DNA from: Phenylobacterium sp. Root700 | GTDB lineage: Bacteria > Pseudomonadota > Alphaproteobacteria > Caulobacterales > Caulobacteraceae | NCBI RefSeq assembly: GCF_001429025.1 | Contig: NZ_LMHT01000011.1 | Coordinates: forward strand, 269,209-333,208 | DNA: 64,000 bases | Reading direction: 5' to 3' | Shown: in pieces, positions 58,313 through 64,000 of the stretch | Numbering within the stretch: position 1 is the stretch's first letter | Layout: every line of letters begins with the position of its first letter | Notes under the pieces: generated by a model | Database searches by the model: none | Seen by the model: the letters and a program-made list of their open reading frames with translations, nothing else | Told to the model about the DNA's origin: nothing | Program-made: the position numbers and the translations under genes

Positions 58313-59959
58313 ATGCGCGCGATCCTCAGCCCCCTGATCCTCACGGTCGGCCTGGCGCTCGCCGCGCCAGCCGCCGCCCAGAGCCTGCTGATCCACGGCG
58401 GGCCGATCTATACCGGCGCGGCCAAGGTCGAGGCCCTGGCGGTCAAGGATGGCAAGGTCGCCTTCGCCGGGAGCCTAGCGGGCGCCCGCAAGGCGGCGCC
58501 TGGCGCCAAGGATGTCGACCTAAAGGGCGCGGCGGCCTATCCGGGCTTCGTTGACGCCCACGCCCATCTGTCGGGTATCGGCTTTCGCGAAATGACCCTG
58601 ACCTTGGAGGGAACGCCCTCGATCGAGGCGCTGGTCGTTCGGCTGAAGGACTGGGCGGCCCAGCATCCTGGCTCTGATCCGATTGTCGGACGTGGCTGGA
58701 TCGAGACCCATTGGCCGGAGAAGCGCTTCCCCAGCCGCGCCGATCTGGATCGCGCGGTTCCTGACCGGCCGGTGGTGCTGACCCGCGCCGACGGTCACGC
58801 CCTGGTCGCCAATTCGCAGATGTTGGCCCTGGCCCAGATCGATCGCGACACGCCGGCGCCGGCTGGCGGCCAGATCCTGAAGGACGCGGCGGGCGAGCCC
58901 ACCGGCATGCTGATCGATAATGCGATGGATCTGGTCGAGGCCAAGCTGCCGAAGCCGAGCGCGGCGGCGCAGGCGCAGGCGGTGAAGCGCGGCGTCGACC
59001 TCTACGCCTCACGGGGCTGGACGGGCCTGCACAATATGGGGGCCTCGGTTGACGAGGTGGCGATGCAGGCGGCGCTGGCTGGGCGAGGGCAACTGCCGAT
59101 CCGCGTCGACAACTATATGAGCCAGGCGCAGGGGCAGGGGGTTCTGAAGGACGGCCCCTCGCAGGACGTCACCGGCCTGGTCCGCATCCGCGGCGTGAAG
59201 ATGTACATGGACGGCGCGCTGGGATCGCGCGGCGCGGCGCTGCTGGCGCCCTACGCCGACGCCGAAGGGACCGGCCTGCTGCTCACCCCGCCCGAGACCA
59301 TCAAGGCTGTGCTGGTCCAGGCCAAGGCCTCCGGCGCCCAGATCGCCACCCACGCCATCGGTGATCGCGGCAACCGTCTGGTGCTTGACGCCTATCAGCA
59401 GGCCTATGGCGCCGACGCCGCAGGCTTGAAGGCGGCGCGCTGGCGGGTGGAGCACGCCCAGGTCCTGGCCCCAGAAGACCTGCCGCGTTTCGCCCAGCTT
59501 GGCGTCGTGGCCTCGATGCAGCCGTCGCATGCGATCGGCGATCTCTATTTCGCGCCGGGTCGACTGGGGACCGAGCGGCTGAAGGGCGCCTATGCCTGGG
59601 AGAGCTTGCTGAAGACCGGCGCGGTGATCGCGGCTGGATCGGACGCCCCCGTGGAGAAGGGCGACCCCCTGGTCGAGTTCTACGCCGCGGCCTACCGCCA
59701 TGACCTGAAGGGCTTCGCTGGGCCGGAGTGGGGATTGGATGAGGCCGTCACCCGCCAGCAGGCCTTGACCATGCTGACCAAGGGGCCGGCCTACGCAGCC
59801 TTCCACGAGGATGAGTTGGGAGTCCTGGCGCTCGGCAAGCCGGCCGATGTCTCGGTGTTCTCGGTCGACCTGATGACCGCGCCGTTCGCCGAGATCGCCA
59901 AGGCCCATGCGGTGATGACCATCGTCGGGGGCAGGGTCGTCTACGAAGCGCCCCGATAG
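58313..59959 (+). CDS. Secreted amidohydrolase, YtcJ-like
   Basis: A 548-residue exported protein with signal peptide RAILSPLILTVGLALAAPAAA. The amidohydrolase-3 metal site is seen in GFVDAHAHLSG (HxH), IATHAIGDRGN, WRVEHAQVL and AAGSDAPVEKGDP (Asp), with the characteristic SRADLDRAVPDRPVVLTRADGH segment and MYMDGALGSRG. These enzymes hydrolyse amide-like substrates; natural targets are mostly unknown. Its end overlaps the convergent tetR-family gene by 19 bp. Confidence 0.9.
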   Translation: MRAILSPLILTVGLALAAPAAAQSLLIHGGPIYTGAAKVEALAVKDGKVAFAGSLAGARKAAPGAKDVDLKGAAAYPGFVDAHAHLSGIGFREMTLTLEGTPSIEALVVRLKDWAAQHPGSDPIVGRGWIETHWPEKRFPSRADLDRAVPDRPVVLTRADGHALVANSQMLALAQIDRDTPAPAGGQILKDAAGEPTGMLIDNAMDLVEAKLPKPSAAAQAQAVKRGVDLYASRGWTGLHNMGASVDEVAMQAALAGRGQLPIRVDNYMSQAQGQGVLKDGPSQDVTGLVRIRGVKMYMDGALGSRGAALLAPYADAEGTGLLLTPPETIKAVLVQAKASGAQIATHAIGDRGNRLVLDAYQQAYGADAAGLKAARWRVEHAQVLAPEDLPRFAQLGVVASMQPSHAIGDLYFAPGRLGTERLKGAYAWESLLKTGAVIAAGSDAPVEKGDPLVEFYAAAYRHDLKGFAGPEWGLDEAVTRQQALTMLTKGPAYAAFHEDELGVLALGKPADVSVFSVDLMTAPFAEIAKAHAVMTIVGGRVVYEAPR

Positions 59960-60537
59960 GCGTCGATCAGGGCCTCGGCGGCGCGGCCGACCTCGGCCGA
60001 GGGGCGGCCGGTGTCGAACAGCTGGGTGGTGAGATAGGCCCCCTCCAGCAGCAGCAACAGGGCGTCGCCCAGACCGTCGGGATTGGCGACGCCGAGTTCG
60101 CGGGCCTTGTCGCGTAGGCGTTGGCGCACCTCGCCCTTGTGATCCTGGGCGGCGGCGCGGGCGATGTGGCCCTTCTGCGGGTACTCGACCGCGGCGTTGC
60201 TCAACGGGCAACCGCGATAGTCAGCTTGGACCGTGCGTTCGGCCAGGGCCGCGAAGAAGGCTAGGAGCTGGGCGCGCGGCTCGCCCGGGTGGGCGTCGAC
60301 AGCCTCATTCAGGTAGCCCCAGAACGTCCCGCTGCTCTCCACCAGGACGGCGACCGTCAGCTCGTCCTTGGAGCGGTAGGTCCGGTAGAGGCTCGGTTTC
60401 GTCACGCCGGCGCGGGCGACGATCTCATCGACCCCGACGGCGCGGATGCCGTCGCGATAGAACAGCTCGCGCGCCGTCTGCCGGATCTTGTCGGCGGCGC
60501 GAAGGGGAGTGGTCTCAGGACTTTTCGGGTCGGCCAT
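59941..60537 (-). CDS. TetR/AcrR family regulator
   Basis: A 198-residue repressor. The HTH is at about residues 14-60: RQTARELFYRDGIRAVGVDE, then IVARAGVTKPSLYRTYRSKDEL. The C-terminal ligand domain has CPLSNAAVEYP and LLLLLEGAYLTTQLF. It is divergent from the MFS gene at 60604 with 66 bp between starts, which hold a long inverted repeat; so it very likely represses that transporter and itself. The cysteine in GCPLSN is common in thiol- or electrophile-responsive members. Confidence 0.93.
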   Translation of the reverse strand: MADPKSPETTPLRAADKIRQTARELFYRDGIRAVGVDEIVARAGVTKPSLYRTYRSKDELTVAVLVESSGTFWGYLNEAVDAHPGEPRAQLLAFFAALAERTVQADYRGCPLSNAAVEYPQKGHIARAAAQDHKGEVRQRLRDKARELGVANPDGLGDALLLLLEGAYLTTQLFDTGRPSAEVGRAAEALIDAYRGAS

Positions 60538-60558
60538 GATTGCCTGCTTGACGATGTA

Positions 60559-60600
60559 ACTGACCGGTACGTATATCGGGATTGAAACTTACAGGTCAGT
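60559..60600. promoter_or_regulatory. Inverted-repeat operator between tetR and MFS genes
   Basis: ACTGACCGGTA (60559-60569) and TACAGGTCAGT (60590-60600) are inverted copies with one mismatch, separated by 20 nt, and the flanking GTA / AAC extends the match to 12 of 15. Each arm could be a separate half-operator or the pair could bind two dimers. The right arm ends 3 nt before the MFS ATG. Confidence 0.6.
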
Positions 60601-60603
60601 AAC

Positions 60604-61869
60604 ATGACGATAGCGCGCTCCCGACCGTTTGGCCAGAACTACGCATTCGTGGCGGCCGGCGCGGTGTTTATCGCCCTGATGGCGGCGGCCGGGCTGCGCG
60701 CCGCGCCGGGCGTGCTGATGCTGCCGCTGGAGCGGGCCTTCGGCTGGGATCGGGGCGCGATCTCGGCGGCCGCGGCCATCGGCATCTTCATCTACGGGCT
60801 GACCGGGCCGTTCGCGGCGGCGCTGATGCAGTCGTTCGGCGTGCGCCGGACGGTGACCCTGGCGCTGATCCTGATGGCGGCCTCGACGGCGCTGTCGGCG
60901 ATGATGACGCAGCCCTGGCACTATGTCCTCACCTGGGGCGTGTTGTCGGGCCTGGGCTCTGGCGCGGTGGCGATGGTGCTGGGCGCGACGGTGGTGAACC
61001 GCTGGTTCGTCGCGCGGCGCGGCCTGATGATGGGGCTGCTGACCGCCTCGACCGCCACCGGCTCGCTGATCTTCCTGCCGGGCATGGCGATGATGGCGCA
61101 GGCCGGCGGCTGGCGTCCGGTGGTGCTGACCATAGCGGTGGTGATGGCGGTGCTGGCGCCGCTGGTCTGGTTCCTGTTGCCTGAGCGGCCCGAGGCGATC
61201 GGTCAGCGGCCCTATGGCGCGCCGGGCGACTATGTCGCGCCGCAGGCGGCGGCGGGCGGGGCGCTGCGGGTGGCGTTCGGCGCGCTGTTCCGAGCGGCGC
61301 GGACGCGGACCTTCTGGCTATTGTTCGGGGGCTTCTTCGTCTGCGGCCTGACCACCAACGGCCTGGTGGGCGTCCACATGATCGCCATGTGCGCGGACCA
61401 GGGCTTGCCGGAAACGCGGGCGGCGACGTTGCTGGCGGTGATGGGGCTGTTCGACCTGGTGGGCACCACCCTGTCGGGCTGGCTGACCGACCGCTACGAC
61501 CCACGCAAGCTGCTGTTCGTCTATTACGCCCTGCGCGGCCTTTCGCTGTTGGTGCTGCCCTACACAGACTTCTCGATCGTCGCGCTCGGCGTGTTCGCGG
61601 TCTTCTACGGCCTCGACTGGATCGCCACGGTGCCGCCGACCGTGCGGCTGGCGACCGAGGCCTTCGGCGACCGCGACGGACCTATCGTGTTCGGCTGGAT
61701 CGCCGCGGGCCATCAGGCCGGCGCGGCCACCGCCGCGGTGATGGCCGGCGTGCTGCGGGCCTCGCAGGGACGCTATCTGGAAGCCTTCGTCCTGGCCGGC
61801 GTCGCGGCCCTGGTCGCCGCCGCCGCCTCGCTGATGATCCGCCGCAGCGCGAAGCCTGCCTTGGCTTAG
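60604..61869 (+). CDS. MFS transporter, OFA/monocarboxylate-like
   Basis: A 421-residue membrane protein with 12 helices. LMLPLERAFGWDRGAISAAA in the first loop and ATVVNRWFVARRGLMMGLLT resemble OFA or aromatic-acid type carriers, and WLTDRYDPRKLLFVYYALRG is the repeated loop motif. The start ATG at 60604 follows the operator directly, leaving no room for a Shine-Dalgarno, so it may be translated from a leaderless message. It is under likely control of the divergent TetR protein; substrate unknown. Confidence 0.88.
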   Translation: MTIARSRPFGQNYAFVAAGAVFIALMAAAGLRAAPGVLMLPLERAFGWDRGAISAAAAIGIFIYGLTGPFAAALMQSFGVRRTVTLALILMAASTALSAMMTQPWHYVLTWGVLSGLGSGAVAMVLGATVVNRWFVARRGLMMGLLTASTATGSLIFLPGMAMMAQAGGWRPVVLTIAVVMAVLAPLVWFLLPERPEAIGQRPYGAPGDYVAPQAAAGGALRVAFGALFRAARTRTFWLLFGGFFVCGLTTNGLVGVHMIAMCADQGLPETRAATLLAVMGLFDLVGTTLSGWLTDRYDPRKLLFVYYALRGLSLLVLPYTDFSIVALGVFAVFYGLDWIATVPPTVRLATEAFGDRDGPIVFGWIAAGHQAGAATAAVMAGVLRASQGRYLEAFVLAGVAALVAAAASLMIRRSAKPALA

Positions 61870-62498
61870 CGTCGCGAATCCAGCGCCATCCGCACGGCCA
61901 GGGCGCCCAGCACCGTGCCCATCAGCCAGCGCTGGACCATGGCCCAGGTCGGCCGCGCGGCCAGGAAGCTGGCCACCGATCCGGCCGCCAGGATCATCAC
62001 GCCGTTGACGGCGACGCTGGCGGCGATCTGGGTGGCGCCTAGGGTGACGCCTTGCAGCAGCATGTTTCCACGCTCGGGGTGCATGAACTGCGGCAGCAGT
62101 GAGAGGTAGAGCACAGCGGCCTTGGGGTTCAGCAGGTTGGTGAACAGGCCCATGGCGAACAGCTTGGCGTCGGAGTGCGGCTCCAGCTCGCGGACGGCGA
62201 AGGGGGAGGCGCCGCCGGGCTTCAGGGCGTTCCAGGCCAACCAGGCCAGATAGGCCGCGCCCGCGATCCGCAGGGCGTCATAGGCCAGCGGCACGGCCAT
62301 GACCAAGGCCGTCAGCCCGACCACCGCCGAGAGCATGTAGAAGATGAAGCCCAGGGCCACGCCGCCCAGCGAGACCAGGCCCGCGCGCTTGCCCTGCGAG
62401 ATCGATCTGGAGATCAGGTAGACCATGTTCGGGCCGGGCGTCAGCGCCATGCCCAGCGCGATCAATCCGAAAGCAATCCAATCCGTCCAGGCGACCAT
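61866..62498 (-). CDS. LysE/RhtB family amino-acid exporter
   Basis: A 210-residue membrane protein with about six helices. LTPGPNMVYLISRSISQGKRAGL is the LysE-family hallmark near the N-terminus, followed by LYDALRIAGAAYLAWLAWNAL-like sequence and FTNLLNPKAAVLYLSLLPQF. Typical substrates are homoserine, threonine or other amino acids. GGAGGGA precedes ATG 62498. It converges with the MFS gene and its stop overlaps that stop by a TTAG. Confidence 0.93.
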   Translation of the reverse strand: MVAWTDWIAFGLIALGMALTPGPNMVYLISRSISQGKRAGLVSLGGVALGFIFYMLSAVVGLTALVMAVPLAYDALRIAGAAYLAWLAWNALKPGGASPFAVRELEPHSDAKLFAMGLFTNLLNPKAAVLYLSLLPQFMHPERGNMLLQGVTLGATQIAASVAVNGVMILAAGSVASFLAARPTWAMVQRWLMGTVLGALAVRMALDSRR

Positions 62499-62590
62499 GC
62501 GACGTCCCTCCGTTCGTGAGGCGTCATAGGCGAGGTCGGCGAAGTCGTCGCATCAGTTTTCCGCCTTGAGGCGATAGATCGCCGGGGGTG

Positions 62591-63400
62591 CTACGGAATC
62601 GGGCGGGTCGGCAGCTGGATGTCGCAGACGCTGAAATCGGCGCCCTTGGCGGTGCGGACCTGTTGGGCCAGGGCCTTGAAGGCCGGGCCGTGCTCGTCCA
62701 GCACCTCGATCCGGGGGCGCTCAGCCGCCGGCAGGTCGGCGGCGAGGCGGATCTTGATCATGCGGTCTGGATTGGCCGGCGGCTCGCCGACGGTCATGGC
62801 GCGGACCACGTCCAGCCCCTGAACGACCGCGCCCCAGACGGTGTAGTCGCGGTCCAGCCGGCGGCTGGCCTCGCGCATGAAGAAGATCTCGGAATTGGCG
62901 GTGGTCTCGCCCGCCTGGCGGCCCATGCCGGCCACGCCCGGGCAATAGGCGCCCCAGGCCAGGCGGCCGGCGGCCGGATTGCGCTTCAGCTCGACGTCGG
63001 ACGCCGCGGTGAAGGGCGTGGCGCCGATGAAGCCGGAGACGGCGTCGCTGGAGCGCGAGACGACAGCGGCCTTGTCGCCCTCCTGCAGGCGGAAGGTGAA
63101 CTCCGGCGCCAGGTCGGGATGGCGCGAGACCCCGCCGTCCTTGTTGTTGGGGTTGCCGGTCTGGTCGACGAAATGATCGACCACGCGATGGAACAGCAGG
63201 CCGTCATAGACGCCCTCGCGGGCCAGCAGCTTGATCCGCTCGACGGCCAGCGGCGCGAAGTCCGGCCGCATCTCCACGATGATCTGGCCCTTGGAGGTGT
63301 CGATCACCAGGGTCTGGGCCGGGTCCAGCGCGCGCCAGTCGGCGGCGTGGGCGGCTGGCGCGAGGGCGAGGAGGGCGGCGGCGAGGAGAGGGCGGATCAT
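62591..63400 (-). CDS. Periplasmic cyclophilin-type peptidyl-prolyl isomerase
   Basis: A 269-residue exported isomerase with signal peptide MIRPLLAAALLALAPAAHAA. The cyclophilin core has KGQIIVEMRPDFAPLAVERI, FHRVVDHFVDQTGNPNNKDG, SEIFFMREASRRLDRDYTVW and GVVQGLDVVRAM-like sequence; the catalytic Arg is in FHRV. Its cyclophilin domain has a longer mid-loop (about 110-150) and a ~50-residue C-terminal extension ending SVCDIQLPTRPIP. Likely aids periplasmic protein folding. Confidence 0.9.
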   Translation of the reverse strand: MIRPLLAAALLALAPAAHAADWRALDPAQTLVIDTSKGQIIVEMRPDFAPLAVERIKLLAREGVYDGLLFHRVVDHFVDQTGNPNNKDGGVSRHPDLAPEFTFRLQEGDKAAVVSRSSDAVSGFIGATPFTAASDVELKRNPAAGRLAWGAYCPGVAGMGRQAGETTANSEIFFMREASRRLDRDYTVWGAVVQGLDVVRAMTVGEPPANPDRMIKIRLAADLPAAERPRIEVLDEHGPAFKALAQQVRTAKGADFSVCDIQLPTRPIP

Positions 63401-63463
63401 GGCTGCGACTATCGGCGAGGCCGGAGCGTCCGCCTAGGTCCAGCTTACTAAGATGTAATGCAA

Positions 63464-63489
63464 GCTACCTTGTTACGCACGCTACCTTG
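63464..63489 (+). promoter_or_regulatory. Direct 9-bp repeats upstream of padR
   Basis: GCTACCTTG occurs at 63464-63472 and 63481-63489, a 17-bp period, in the 121-bp gap between the divergent cyclophilin and padR genes. An AT-richer stretch (AGATGTAATG) precedes it. Possible autoregulatory PadR sites. Confidence 0.4.
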
Positions 63490-63521
63490 CGGTACCTGTT
63501 AGCGCACATTGGAGATGCGTC

Positions 63522-63848
63522 GTGGTCGAAGCCGTTCAAGTCCAGCTGAAGAAGGGGGTGCTCGAGCTTTGCGTGCTCGCCTTGCTCTCCCAGCACGACA
63601 GCTACGCCTACGAGATCGCGAGCCGACTGGCCGAGGGAATCGATATGGGGGAAGGCACCATCTATCCGCTGATGCGGAGGATGCAGAGCGACGGGCTGGT
63701 GGACACCTATCTGGTCGAAAGCTCCGCGGGACCGCCGCGCAAGTACTACAAGCTGACCGAGGCCGGAACGATGAGCTTTTCCACGCAAAAGGCGGAATGG
63801 GCTGCATTTTCCCGCGCGGTCGAGATCATTCTGGGAGACGCCGCATGA
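63522..63848 (+). CDS. PadR family transcriptional regulator
   Basis: A 108-residue winged-helix regulator: KKGVLELCVLALLSQHDSYA, YEIASRLAEGIDMGEGTIYP and LMRRMQSDGLVDTYLVESSA form the HTH and wing, and RKYYKLTEAGTMSF is the usual PadR strand. It uses a GTG start after a purine-rich stretch. The stop overlaps the next start as ATGA. PadR proteins next to HAAS-domain membrane proteins usually repress that operon in response to envelope conditions. Confidence 0.92.
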   Translation: MVEAVQVQLKKGVLELCVLALLSQHDSYAYEIASRLAEGIDMGEGTIYPLMRRMQSDGLVDTYLVESSAGPPRKYYKLTEAGTMSFSTQKAEWAAFSRAVEIILGDAA

Positions 63849-64000
63849 ACCGCCAAGCGTTCATCGACCGGCTGCGCCTGGGCCTGTCGGGCCTGCCGGC
63901 CAAGGCGATCGCCGAAGCCGTCGCCGACTATGAGACCCACTTCGCCGAAGGGCTGGCCGCCGGCCGTTCCGAGGACGAAGTCGCCGCCGCGCTGGGCGAT
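63845..64000 (+). CDS. HAAS-domain (DUF1700-like) membrane protein, cut by the window edge
   Basis: The first 52 residues (RQAFIDRLRLGLSGLPAKAI, then EAVADYETHFAEGLAAGRSE and VAAALGD) form the helical HAAS/DUF1700 N-terminal domain; the membrane part lies beyond 64000. It overlaps padR by 4 nt, the classical PadR-HAAS pair. Only the 5' end is seen. Confidence 0.85.
   Translation, partial: MNRQAFIDRLRLGLSGLPAKAIAEAVADYETHFAEGLAAGRSEDEVAAALGD

Overview
The window is 64 kb of a GC-rich alphaproteobacterial chromosome, most likely from the family Caulobacteraceae (Caulobacter or Phenylobacterium type). The grounds are gene content (ligA, leuA, mreBCD-mrdA-rodA, gltBD, two HWE-type histidine kinases, Coq4, DUF4169 and DUF2171 proteins), long paired-hairpin intergenic repeats that carry GANTC (CcrM-type) sites, and promoters matching the alphaproteobacterial EcfG/SigT pattern. 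I did not see rRNA, tRNA or CRISPR sequences. Coding density is high and most of the window is ordinary chromosomal backbone.

Layout. 1-6.6 kb: ligA, an EVE-domain protein, an M24 aminopeptidase P, an MFS transporter and a GIY-YIG nuclease. 6.6-9.3 kb: a small decayed mobile island (frameshifted PD-(D/E)XK-like gene, XRE repressor, Tat-like coiled-coil protein, C-terminal half of a serine recombinase) inserted inside one copy of an intergenic repeat; its removal rebuilds the repeat. 9.6-25.3 kb: GNAT enzyme, small membrane proteins, prmA, a WaaL-like polysaccharide protein, hydrolase, uvrD/pcrA, polysaccharide deacetylase, coq4, a CHASE-HWE kinase, pyrE with an aspartate aminotransferase, a VOC protein and a VTT-domain membrane protein. 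25.4-31.5 kb: leuA behind a leucine leader peptide and attenuator, an EamA exporter, a ModE-controlled modE / molybdopterin-fold / modA operon without modBC, and a PtsN-like EIIA. 31.5-41 kb: VanZ, ABC-F, a PAS-HWE kinase, then the cell-elongation operon mreB-mreC-mreD-mrdA-rodA. 41-54.6 kb: proline iminopeptidase, epoxide-hydrolase-like enzyme, Bcr/CflA exporter, DUF423, lldD, gltB-gltD, a secreted amidohydrolase and an M19-family protein. 54.7-64 kb: a DUF47-Pit phosphate uptake pair, a large membrane protein, an amidohydrolase, a divergent TetR/MFS pair, LysE, a periplasmic cyclophilin and a PadR-HAAS pair cut by the window edge.

How parts work together. Three promoters of identical geometry (GGAAC, 16 nt, CGTT) precede an alanine-rich one-TM protein, a pair of short proline-rich one-TM proteins, and the VOC/VTT pair; I infer that these belong to the general stress regulon. 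The two repeat families occupy different sites: the GANTC-bearing family lies between tandem genes, the other between convergent genes. The mre-mrdA-rodA block is a complete elongasome operon with a strong hairpin between mreB and mreC and a GATTC-centred palindrome upstream.

The clearest less-ordinary signals are the island-in-repeat insertion with a recoverable empty site, the EcfG-type promoters on small membrane proteins, the leuA attenuator, the ModE box followed by an orphan signal-peptide stub, and the GATTC-centred palindrome before mreB. I found no convincing multi-gene system that is wholly undescribed.
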